Shown: positions 8,425-16,616 of the stretch, one piece after another
Layout of the letters: every line of letters starts with the position of its first letter
Numbering within the stretch: the first letter of the stretch is position 1
DNA from: DALYCO01 sp964535545
Lineage (GTDB): Bacteria > Patescibacteriota > Minisyncoccia > Phycocordibacterales > UBA9973
NCBI GenBank assembly: GCA_964535545.1
Contig: CAZHUT010000007.1
Location: 1-28,702 of the forward strand
Reading direction: 5' to 3'
Length of the DNA stretch: 28,702 bases
Notes under the pieces: generated by a model
Seen by the model: only the letters and a program-made list of their open reading frames with translations
Told to the model about the DNA's origin: nothing
Databases searched by the model: none
Program-made: the position numbers and the translations under genes

Positions 8425-9333
8425 TTAGTTATTGAAAACCCGATAGAAGTGAAGAAAACGCGAGGCGATTTCAGAGATTGCCTGTTCTTCTGTTATTTCA
8501 TTCTTGCGGAATTTCATCAATGCATCCAAAAAGATAGTTCGTCCAACGGCAAAACCGATCACTCCGGGAACCTGAGCACCAACTTTGAGCCATGTTTCGA
8601 CAACTTCATCTGTTTCGTTTCGTCCGAGAGAAATTACTCCAACATTCGCTCGGCCATCCTTGCGAGCGGCATCCACTACTTTCTTATAATCAGCTTCAGT
8701 GAACATGCCTTCAATTTTCCAAACATCAGGTTCAACTCCAGCATTCTGCATTTCTTCGATCATGAGAGCAGTCAAGGTCGGACGGAGTTCACGATCATAA
8801 CGAGATTTGTCGCCGCCAACGCTTGCAAGTTGTGCCTCCGTCGCACTAACGAGCGGCTCAATCAGGAATTTATAGCCATGAGCATGAGCGTAATCAGAAA
8901 GCTGCTTCAAGCCAGTCAAACTTCTTTGATTGTTTTCTGTATTTCCTTCAACGTTATATCGAACGAGTGCTTTTGTGAAAGTTGGCTGCACTTTTTCTAT
9001 CCAGTCCTGCCATTCGGCGCCATGTTGGAATTCAAAAAAATCCACGCCGCTGATTTCAGTGCTTTGTAGTGTGTTGTATGCCTTTGCTTTTGCGTCCTGA
9101 AGAATTTCCAATCCAAATACATCATCAACAAGTATGGCTGATTCGTGCTTTAAGATTCCCATGTCGAGCGACCGCTCATAACCTTTGTAAATAATATTTT
9201 TATAGTGAGCCAGTTCCTTTGTCTGCTCATCTGTCAGTGGCTCATGATAGCCAAGCAGATTTTCAAAATATGACCGGTGGTCGAAGGGAAGTATGCAGAT
9301 TTTTTTTGCATAACCAAGCTGTGTTTTGTCCAT
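8425..9333 (-). CDS. DUF2090-family class I aldolase (IolC C-terminal-domain-like)
   Basis: A 302-residue TIM-barrel aldolase resembling the C-terminal half of IolC, where it is linked to cleavage of 2-deoxy-5-keto-gluconate 6-phosphate. Visible features: ILPFDHRSYFE (14-24), the acidic AILVDDVFG (66-74), FTKALVRYN (119-127), the probable Schiff-base lysine Lys206 in DVWKIEG, and a C-terminal phosphate-binding GFAVGRTIF (260-268). The real substrate is uncertain; a fructose- or tagatose-bisphosphate-type or deoxyribose-phosphate-type aldolase role is possible. No inositol genes are nearby. It is divergent from the FAD dehydrogenase across 53 bases and convergent with transaldolase at zero distance. 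An extended -10 (TGGTATACT) ends 6 bases before the ATG. Confidence 0.85.
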   Translation of the reverse strand: MDKTQLGYAKKICILPFDHRSYFENLLGYHEPLTDEQTKELAHYKNIIYKGYERSLDMGILKHESAILVDDVFGLEILQDAKAKAYNTLQSTEISGVDFFEFQHGAEWQDWIEKVQPTFTKALVRYNVEGNTENNQRSLTGLKQLSDYAHAHGYKFLIEPLVSATEAQLASVGGDKSRYDRELRPTLTALMIEEMQNAGVEPDVWKIEGMFTEADYKKVVDAARKDGRANVGVISLGRNETDEVVETWLKVGAQVPGVIGFAVGRTIFLDALMKFRKNEITEEQAISEIASRFLHFYRVFNN

Positions 9334-9339
9334 GCACTG

Positions 9340-9348
9340 AGTATACCA
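9340..9348 (-). promoter_or_regulatory. Extended -10 promoter of the DUF2090 aldolase
   Basis: The minus strand reads TGGTATACT, then 6 bases (CAGTGC), then ATG. With the usual 6-base distance from -10 to +1, the A of the ATG is the first transcribed base. Confidence 0.75.
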
Positions 9349-9370
9349 TTTTATTTTTTGGCAAACAGTC

Positions 9371-9379
9371 TGCTATACT
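9371..9379 (+). promoter_or_regulatory. Extended -10 promoter of the FAD-linked dehydrogenase
   Basis: TGCTATACT is followed by 7 bases and ATG 9387, predicting a 0-1 base leader. It forms a divergent pair with the aldolase promoter about 25 bases away. Confidence 0.72.
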
Positions 9380-9386
9380 AAGGGCA

Positions 9387-10907
9387 ATGTTCGACTCCCT
9401 CAAGAAACATTTCAAAGGCGATATTGATACGAGNNNNNNNNNNNNNNNNNNNNNNNNNNNNNNNNNNNNNNNNNNNNNNNNNNNNNNNNNNNNNNNNNNN
9501 NNNNNNNNNNNNNNNNNNNNNNNNNNNNNNNNNGCTCGGGTGCAGCCGGGATGTTTTTACCGTGATTTTGAGGCTGAGACACTAAAGCAAGATTTACTCC
9601 TCCCATGTTACACGGCTTCCAAAAGCTTGAACGCGGTCGGAGGAATGATCGGCAATAATTCCGGCGGCGAACTTACACTCAAATATGGAAAAACTGAAGA
9701 CTATGTAAGGGAACTTAAAGTAGTTTTGACAGACGGACATGAATACACCTTTGGTCCGATCACACGACGGGAATTGTATTCAAAGATAACTGAACCGACT
9801 CTCGAAGGTTTGGTTTACAAGCAGATGTTTGAATTGATCAAGGACCACGAATCTTTGATCAACGGTTCAAAGCCGCATGTCTCAAAAAATTCAGCAGGTT
9901 ATATGCTTTGGCATGTGCTGACTCGGGGTGCAACCGAAGATGAAGATGTTTTTGATCTTGCCCAGCTGATTGTTGGCTCACAGGGGACGCTTGGTATTGT
10001 CACAGAAATCGTGTTTAAACTTGTTGAGAAGCAAAAGAAATCAAAGTTGCTGGTCACTTTCTTACCAGATTTTTCTAAAGTGGGAGAAATTGCCAATGAA
10101 TTATTGCAAACAAATCCTGAAAGCATTGAATCGTATGATGATAAGACTTTTAAACTTGCACTCAAATTCTTCACAGACTTCTTGAAATTGAAAGGTTTCT
10201 GGGGTGCGCTGAAATTTACCCTTTCATTCTTACCTGAATTCTGGATGCTACTCACTGGCGGTATTCCAAAGATGGTTTTGATGACTGAATATGCAGGGGA
10301 CACAGAAGAAGAGATACAGCAAAAATGCGTTGCCGGAATGGAAAAAATTAAACATTTCGGGTTTAAGGCCCGCATTACCAAAAGTGAAAATGAAGCAGAA
10401 AAATATTGGGATATGCGACGAGACAGCTTTAGTCTGTTGCGCAAGCATGTCCAAGGCATGCGAACCGCGCCATTTATCGATGACATTATTGTCCGACCTG
10501 AGTTCCTTTCTGAATTTTTACCAAAAGTAAATGCGCTTATTGCTGAGTACCCGTCATTGATTTACACCATTGCCGGTCATGCTGAAAATGGTAACTTCCA
10601 CATCATTCCGCTGGTAGACCCGAACGATCCAAAACTTCCGGATATTATCATCAAACTTTCACAACAAGTATATAGTCTAACGCTTTCATATCATGGCTCA
10701 ATCACAGCCGAACATAACGACGGCATTATCCGCTCGCCGTTTCTTCCGCAAATGTATGGAGCAGAAATGTATGACTTGTTTGTGCGCACAAAATTCATCT
10801 TTGATCCGCAAACTATTTTTAATCCAAAGAAAAAAGTCGGCGTAACCCAAGAAGATATCAAGAAGTACTTGGTACAACCACACAAAGACACTCCTCACGC
10901 ATCTTAG
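9387..10907 (+). CDS. FAD-linked oxidase, glycolate/D-lactate dehydrogenase type (interrupted by a 100-N gap)
   Basis: A flavoprotein of the GlcD/D-lactate dehydrogenase group, oxidising a 2-hydroxy acid and passing electrons to a quinone or other acceptor. After the gap: ARVQPG, the FAD-binding core GGMIGNNSGGELTLKYGKTEDYV, GSQGTLGIVTEIVF, then the FAD-oxidase C-terminal domain with HAENGNFHIIPLVDP and GSITAEHNDGIIRSP. No C-terminal Fe-S domain is present. Only about 15 residues precede the gap, whereas family members have about 90-110 residues before ARVQPG. So roughly 250-300 bases are probably missing, more than the 100 Ns shown, and the reading frame across the Ns is coincidental. The ATG is set by the -10 just upstream. 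Product assignment is good; the substrate is not certain. Confidence 0.85.
   Translation: MFDSLKKHFKGDIDTXXXXXXXXXXXXXXXXXXXXXXXXXXXXXXXXXXARVQPGCFYRDFEAETLKQDLLLPCYTASKSLNAVGGMIGNNSGGELTLKYGKTEDYVRELKVVLTDGHEYTFGPITRRELYSKITEPTLEGLVYKQMFELIKDHESLINGSKPHVSKNSAGYMLWHVLTRGATEDEDVFDLAQLIVGSQGTLGIVTEIVFKLVEKQKKSKLLVTFLPDFSKVGEIANELLQTNPESIESYDDKTFKLALKFFTDFLKLKGFWGALKFTLSFLPEFWMLLTGGIPKMVLMTEYAGDTEEEIQQKCVAGMEKIKHFGFKARITKSENEAEKYWDMRRDSFSLLRKHVQGMRTAPFIDDIIVRPEFLSEFLPKVNALIAEYPSLIYTIAGHAENGNFHIIPLVDPNDPKLPDIIIKLSQQVYSLTLSYHGSITAEHNDGIIRSPFLPQMYGAEMYDLFVRTKFIFDPQTIFNPKKKVGVTQEDIKKYLVQPHKDTPHAS
9434..9533. other. Assembly gap (100 N, size unknown)
   Basis: Exactly 100 Ns, the placeholder for a gap of unknown length. 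The flanks share no overlap that I can see. Protein-family comparison suggests the true gap is about 250-300 bases and holds most of an FAD_binding_4 N-terminus. Confidence 0.95.
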
Positions 10908-10945
10908 AATAGACTTCTCCACAGGTTTCAAGCCAGGCAGAAAAT

Positions 10946-10954
10946 TGATATAAT
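10946..10954 (+). promoter_or_regulatory. Extended -10 promoter of beta-helix protein 1
   Basis: TGATATAAT is followed by 6 bases and ATG 10961. A weak TTTCAA lies 17 bases upstream of the hexamer. The mRNA is predicted to be leaderless. Confidence 0.72.
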
Positions 10955-10960
10955 CAATGC

Positions 10961-13900
10961 ATGAAAACAATGTTCCGACTTGCGCTCTCAGTGGCGTTGA
11001 TCGTTTTTTTTGCAGTGACCCATACTGCGTCTGCCGCAACTATTACCGTTAACTCAACAGAGGATACCACTACTGCTGGTGATGGCAATTGTACTTTGCG
11101 CGAGGCAATTACAAATGCTAATGGAAACATTGATTCTACAAGCGGAGACTGCACGGCTGGTGAAGCTGATCCAACCGTTGACGTAGTTGATTTTAATTTA
11201 ACCGGCGGCGGCCCATATACTATCTCACCCTCACTTCCATATAGCATTACTTCAAAGATGACTATTGATGGAACGACTCAAACAGGAACTTCATGTCCAC
11301 TCGAAGGCGGTAATCGAGTACTTCAGATAAACATTGACGGCCAAGGATTTCCTCCTGGAGATAACGGTGGTCTTTTCAGTATTGCTGGCACTGCAAACGG
11401 AGTCACGATCAAAGGCTTGGCAATTTACGGCAACAATGGCGGGTCAGCGGTATTTTCTTCAGCTGACAATCTTACCGTCCAATGTTCAAACCTCGGTGTT
11501 GATGCTACCGGCTTAACTTCACACCCTAACATGCATGGCGTATCGTTTTTCAGCGATGCAGGATCGGTCACTTCAGGACATATGATCGGCGGGCCGAATT
11601 CCGGTGATGGCAACCTCATCTCCGGTAATGGTTACACCGGCGTATCATGGCAAGGAGTTGGTGTTATGTGCAACGCAAATAATATGACAATCCAAGGAAA
11701 CTGGATTGGAGTAAACGGAACAGGACAAGTAGCAATGCCAAACAGTTCAACCGGAATTGCATGCGGAAATGGGGGATTTGGTAGTGCTGAATTGTCTAAT
11801 ATACATATTTTAAACAACGTCATTTCAGGTAATGGAGTAGAGGATGATAATTATTCTCCAGGAGTAAATCTAGGTGGCGCAGAGGAGCCAGGCGGAAATG
11901 CAACGGTAAGCAATGTAACCTTTAAAGGAAACATAATCGGACTTTCTGTGGATCAGAGTCAAAGTATTCCGAATGAAGACGATGGTATTTTTCTTGGTAC
12001 TGCATTGGAAAATATAACAGTGGGCGGCGAAGCTCCAAGTGAACGAAATATTATTTCAGGAAACAATGGTAGCGGACTCTTTGTTGGATATGTCATCAGC
12101 AATGTAGTAATTATTGGCAACATAATCGGTGGCGATGACAATGGAAATGCTCGCGGAAACCAATACAATGGCTTAACTATCGGAGATACCGGTACTGCAA
12201 CAAGTGTGACCGACGTCCACGACATAACTATCGGCGGCACAAGCGTTAATGATAGAAATGTCATCGTGAGTAACGGAAACGACGGCATACATGTTGGAGG
12301 TGCTCAAACAGTAACCATTTCAGGCAACTATATCGGCGTAATAGCTGATGGNNNNNNNNNNNNNNNNNNNNNNNNNNNNNNNNNNNNNNNNNNNNNNNNN
12401 NNNNNNNNNNNNNNNNNNNNNNNNNNNNNNNNNNNNNNNNNNNNNNNNNNNGAGGTGCTCAAACAGTAACCATTTCAGGCAACTATATCGGCGTAATAGC
12501 TGATGGTAGTACCTGCGCAGAAAATAGCGGATCGGGCATTTATATTGCCGATAACTCATCAGTAACGATTGGCGGATTGACTCCGAATGAAAAAAATATA
12601 ATTGGTTGTAATGACACTGGCATTCGACTGGAAGGCGAGACTGCTGGCGTTACTGCAACGATTATCGGTAACTCAATCGGAATCGGGGCAGACGGCACAA
12701 GCAGTATCCCAAACAATAATTACGGCATCGTTGCTCGAGGAAATGTCCATGGTTCCATTGGCGGAGCGACAGCGGAAGAAGCAAACACAGTCGCTAACAA
12801 CCGTTACGGTGTTTCAATACTAGAACGAACTAGTTATACTGTGCCAAAGATGAGCATAGTGCGAAACTCAATCACAAACAACACGAATATTGGAATCGAT
12901 CTCTCTTTGCACGAAGGTTCTCAGCTTGGTCACGTAACACCCAATGACGCACTTGATAGCGATAGCGGCGCAAATGACATGCTCAACTATCCTGTAGTTT
13001 TAAGCACAGTCCAAAACGTAGATGATACCATCGTTACGTACAGTCTTGATGTTCCGGTGGGTACATATCGTGTTGAATTTTTCACAAACCCAACGCATGG
13101 CTTGCACAGCTCAGGAAATGGGGAAGGCGAAGTATTCAAAGATTATGATACGGTAACGGTGTCCGAACCTGGAATCCAGCTTTTTCAAAAAAGTTTAGCG
13201 AACACAATGCTGACAGATGTCATCACTGCCACCACAACTCTTTGTGGACCTGGCTGTGTAACCTTTATTGAAACTTCAGAATTCTCAAACTCAGCACCAC
13301 CGGGTGTTGATTACGGAACAGCTGCCGGATCTCAAACAACACTTGCTCAAAACGGTGCTGCTCATTTAGTAAATACGGTATATTTGGGAGCTTGTGTAAA
13401 TGGAGATAGCGGAGATGCAACAAACGGAGACCGTGATGGAGCTGTACAACCAGGCTCAATGCTCGGCACTGCGCCATGTACTGACGATCGTGATGGTGTC
13501 GTCTTTGTAAACGGTGAGGCAGTTCAAGTTCCAGGAGTCATTGGCGAAACATCATATACTCCCTCAGGTGTATCAGAATTGGATGATGCGCAATTTTCTG
13601 GCGACTACACAGGCGCCGGCCACTATTACTTTTTTGCGGCGGTAGTTGATACCAGCGGACCAGCAGATACTTTTATCTATGCAATCTTCGATGGATCAGA
13701 TTTTGTATATCTCAGCAGTCCGATAACTATCACTGCCGGCGAGCCTCAATTGCTTCAAGATGGCGTATATATTACCTTCCAAAATGCAACAGGACATACG
13801 CCTACTAATGGTGAAGGGGGAGCAGTTTGGTCGGCCGAAGTAACTCCGGCTCAATATGAACTTGGAGACGGTTCAACAAACCGCACAGATCCATATGTAA

Positions 13901-14697
13901 CCGGCGATTCAGTGGTTATGGCAATCACAGCACCAGATACCGGTATGGTTAACGTATGGATTGATAGCAATGACGACGGAGACTTTTCTGATGCCGGTGA
14001 ACACGTCATAACAAACCAGCCAGTATTTACCGGTCAAAATGGCGCAGCATTTACAGCACCTGACACTGTAGGCACACATGCGGTGCGCGTTCGATACACG
14101 TCATATACTCCAGAAAATCCACTGCCGTATGGACTGGAAACCGACGGGGAAGTAGAAGATTATTCAATCACTGTCATTGCTCCAACTGAACCAACTCCGA
14201 TTACTCCGTCTAGTGGAGGCGGCATTGTGCCAATCGGTTGTATTGATCCTGGCGCTTCAAATTTCAGCACTCAAGTCGTGATCAATACCGGTTGTACATA
14301 TGCGGGGTTGTTTCAGCATATAACCCCATCAGTATCAGCTTCATCTCTATCAAGTTCAACATCTTCAAATCAGCTACCGAATGATTGCAAGCCCGGCTAT
14401 GCATTTTCACCATCAACAGGCATACGATGTGAAGCTTCATCAGCGACACTGAAGTTTACTAAAAACTTGAAGCTTGGAATGACCGATCCTGAAGTCAAAC
14501 TTCTGCAGCAGTACTTAAATAATCACGGATATTCCTTGGCTGTAGCTCCAAAAGCAGGCTCATCTGGACATGAAACTGCATACTTTGGACCAGCAACTCA
14601 AACAGCGCTCGCACAATTTCAAAAAGATCATGGCATCGCCCCAGCCGTAGGATTTTTTGGACCGATCACAAGACAGTTGATAGCAACGTTACAATAG
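10961..14697 (+). CDS. Secreted CSLREA / parallel beta-helix / GEVED / peptidoglycan-binding surface protein 1 (split only by a false gap)
   Basis: A large secreted protein of about 1193 residues once the duplicated 55 bases and 100 Ns are removed; the two halves are then in one frame. Order: signal peptide (1-25, cut after ASA); CSLREA-type segment GDGNCTLREAITNANGN; right-handed parallel beta-helix repeats rich in ISGN, GNxIG and TIGG turns; a DYGTAAG/DRDGV region and GEVED domain (IDSNDDGDFSDAGEH, DGEVEDYSITV); a GCIDPGASNFS...GCTY cysteine motif; a Ser-rich linker; and a C-terminal PG_binding_1 domain (FTKNLKLGMTDPEVKLLQQYLN...YFGPATQTALAQFQ). Probably anchored to peptidoglycan and displayed as an adhesin or sugar-binding fibre (inference). 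It is paralogous to the 16617-19571 gene. A leaderless promoter sits just upstream. No terminator follows before the next, unrelated gene. Confidence 0.88.
12297..12506 (+). repeat. Identical 55-base flanks around a gap (unmerged contig overlap)
   Basis: Bases 12297-12351 and 12452-12506 are identical and sit immediately on either side of the 100 Ns. Removing 155 bases (100 N plus one copy) brings the downstream frame into register with the upstream one and gives a smooth protein sequence (NYIGVIADGSTCAENSG). This is best explained as the overlapping ends of two contigs that a scaffolder joined without merging. Confidence 0.93.
12352..12451. other. Spurious assembly gap (100 N)
   Basis: Placeholder gap of 100 Ns between two copies of the same 55 bases; probably no sequence is missing. 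Confidence 0.9.
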
Positions 14698-14720
14698 TAA
14701 CCTCTTGCTATTTTGTCTAT

Positions 14721-14748
14721 TTTGTGATTTAATTTTTTCGTACCTTTA
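14721..14748 (+). promoter_or_regulatory. Possible Bacteroidota-type promoter (TTTG ... TACCTTTA)
   Basis: TACCTTTA (14741-14748) is one base from the Bacteroidota -7 motif TAnnTTTG, and TTTG lies 16 bases upstream, slightly closer than usual. No TATAAT-like hexamer sits 6-8 bases before ATG 14771, unlike the neighbouring genes. The region is AT-rich, so chance is possible. Confidence 0.35.
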
Positions 14749-14770
14749 AATTTTAAAAATTGTAACGCTT

Positions 14771-16522
14771 ATGAAAAGAACGATCCTTTTTGCTTTTTGT
14801 GCAATGATTTTTGCAACAACAAGCGCCCAGCAACCACATTCAAAACGTTTGAAAGAAATTGCATTGCAGCTAAAAACTGCAATCAATTACAAACAGCCAA
14901 CCCAACACACGGAGCGTGATGCGGCGGTAATCATTCCGCCAATAACGATAGATTTTACCGGACACCACCTGATAATGGAAGCCAAGCGCGATGTGCTAAC
15001 AACAACGCCGGTTACCTTTAAGTTTATCGATATGTTTAGTACACTGGATGAAATAGCTGCGAGTTTTGTAAGCAGGCTAACAACACCAGCTGATATGCGC
15101 AAAAGCCGAGAAGAATTAATTGATATGACGATGGAATTCATAAAATTCCAAAGTCATTGGGTAAACAACCAGTTGAGCCCTAATTATCCTTGGGGTTCGG
15201 ACCTTGTAATGGCCTCACGTAAGTACGACATCATGGGAGCTTTGTTTTCCCAATGGAGCACCCAGTGCGGCGATTTTGCCAAAATGGCGGCTTACATATT
15301 AACGGCAACACACTACTTTACTTCGAATGATTTCAGATTTGTTAGTTTTAACGGTTCAATACCATTAGATGTAACTGGCCATAGTCTGGTTGAAATTAAC
15401 CTAGAAGGCCCAACGGGCATATGGTATTTTTCAATCCACGATTTTGATCCGGGCGAGATGGGAACATACTTTCCATACGCAGGCAGCCCAAATGGACGCG
15501 CCAGCGCATGGGATTTACACAATCATCCCGAACTTGCAGTACGTGCTTACTACAACGGCCAACCATGGATGGCGGGCTATCCCGAGTCTCAATATCAGGC
15601 GATATTTGTCGTAGATACACCACATATAGGCATGTCAGGATTTGAGCCTGCGGATACTACCGAATGGCAACGCGAAATTAATCGGTTTACAATACCAGGC
15701 AACAGCACTCTTACCGCACACATCGAAGACCCAGTTGGGTATATTGATGTAGAGGACTCTGTAGAAGCCAGCAAGGTTGCAGCCTCTTTTAACTATTACC
15801 AAGCTATGTATGATAGTGGCCAGGTTGAATACTATGACTCAATCAGAGTACTGTTTGTACATTTATTCAATGCGGCACACATAACAGATATCGATGCTTT
15901 GCTTGAGCACGGAAAATTTAAAATATACAAGAGCGGCAGTGACCAAGGTAAAATTATCGCTTGGGACTATGACCGAATGTATACCCCGCAACCAAATCTA
16001 AAAATATCAACTGGAACCGCTGATAGCTTATCCGTACCATTAGTTGCATTGAGTGTTGATAAACCCATTCAGTTCTCTGATAGCATCGGGCCGTTCAGCT
16101 TTGAATTATGGACGGGAAGCGATACACCGCTATGGACTGACCGGACGTCATTTATGTACACCCATGTGATGGCGCAACCGAACACAACATTTACCTGTTT
16201 GGTAAACAGCCACATCATAGGGGCTACTAATGAATGGCAGCTGGAAATCTTACAGGGAGATGCGCCAACCTTTACTACTGTACTAACGTACGCAGACACT
16301 GTTGTGGCACCGACCGAAGTAGGTGAGATAGATGAACCACTGGTTCAGTTATTTCCTAACCCTTCAACTGGCCGAGTTTACTGCTCAGAAAATGGATTGT
16401 TATATTCAATAGACGGCAAGCTGGTGGCAGAAATCAGAAAGGGATGGAATCCATTCCAGCTACAGCCAGGCATATATGTTGCCCATATTGCTAACGTAAC
16501 AAAAAAAATCATACTACAGTAA
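14771..16522 (+). CDS. Secreted transglutaminase-like protein with type IX secretion C-terminal signal
   Basis: A 583-residue exported protein. The signal peptide (about 1-19) is cut after TSA, leaving N-terminal Gln. A transglutaminase/cysteine-protease-like core is suggested by Cys166 (STQCGDFAKMAAYIL), His204 (VTGHSLVEI) and Asp224/226 (YFSIHDFDPG) in the right order and spacing. The middle (about 260-520) is unassigned. Residues 525-583 form a typical Por/T9SS sorting domain: LFPNPSTG, YSIDGKLV, LQPGIYVAHI and a KKIILQ end. In Bacteroidota this tail sends proteins through the type IX machine for surface attachment. CPR cells are not known to have that machine or an outer membrane. The gene has no CPR-style promoter, uses AGC/AGT serine codons more than its neighbours (by eye), and lies between two paralogous surface genes. 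It is likely horizontally acquired; a chimeric assembly must be excluded. Confidence 0.85.
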   Translation: MKRTILFAFCAMIFATTSAQQPHSKRLKEIALQLKTAINYKQPTQHTERDAAVIIPPITIDFTGHHLIMEAKRDVLTTTPVTFKFIDMFSTLDEIAASFVSRLTTPADMRKSREELIDMTMEFIKFQSHWVNNQLSPNYPWGSDLVMASRKYDIMGALFSQWSTQCGDFAKMAAYILTATHYFTSNDFRFVSFNGSIPLDVTGHSLVEINLEGPTGIWYFSIHDFDPGEMGTYFPYAGSPNGRASAWDLHNHPELAVRAYYNGQPWMAGYPESQYQAIFVVDTPHIGMSGFEPADTTEWQREINRFTIPGNSTLTAHIEDPVGYIDVEDSVEASKVAASFNYYQAMYDSGQVEYYDSIRVLFVHLFNAAHITDIDALLEHGKFKIYKSGSDQGKIIAWDYDRMYTPQPNLKISTGTADSLSVPLVALSVDKPIQFSDSIGPFSFELWTGSDTPLWTDRTSFMYTHVMAQPNTTFTCLVNSHIIGATNEWQLEILQGDAPTFTTVLTYADTVVAPTEVGEIDEPLVQLFPNPSTGRVYCSENGLLYSIDGKLVAEIRKGWNPFQLQPGIYVAHIANVTKKIILQ

Positions 16523-16548
16523 GCATACGCTTACGCGAAATTACCTAC

Positions 16549-16580
16549 AGCATCCTGTGTAAAAACAGGGTGTTTTTTTA
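16549..16580 (+). terminator. Rho-independent terminator after the T9SS-tailed gene
   Basis: Stem CATCCTGT / ACAGGGTG (8 bp, one G-U), 7-base loop, then TTTTTTT. It may originally have served the beta-helix gene 1 transcript, because none follows that gene. Confidence 0.82.
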
Positions 16581-16604
16581 TTTGCTGGAAAGTATGAGCG
16601 ACGG

Positions 16605-16610
16605 TATACT
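16605..16610 (+). promoter_or_regulatory. -10 promoter element of beta-helix protein 2
   Basis: TATACT (preceded by CGG, so lacking the TG extension) ends 6 bases before ATG 16617. Predicted to be leaderless. Confidence 0.65.
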
Positions 16611-16616
16611 ATATGC

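Noticed and set aside
8449..9069. Open frame on the plus strand opposite the DUF2090 aldolase (206 codons)
   Set aside because: It is the shadow of a clear aldolase gene on the minus strand and has no recognisable protein features or promoter.
12001..12300. CRISPR or tandem DNA repeat array in the beta-helix genes
   Set aside because: The repetition is at the protein level (ISGN, GNIIG turns) with diverged DNA and no regular repeat-spacer pattern.
12320..12577. Two separate beta-helix genes, the second starting at 12577
   Set aside because: Identical 55-base flanks and restored frame show one gene; the region before 12577 is coding in the same frame as the upstream part.
16519..16532. TAAGC-ATAC-GCTTA hairpin at the end of the T9SS-tailed gene as terminator
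   Set aside because: The stem is only 5 bp and has no T-run; the real terminator is 20 bases further on.
14698..16616. Insertion sequence or transposon carrying the T9SS-tailed gene
   Set aside because: No transposase, terminal inverted repeats or target duplication could be seen around the gene.
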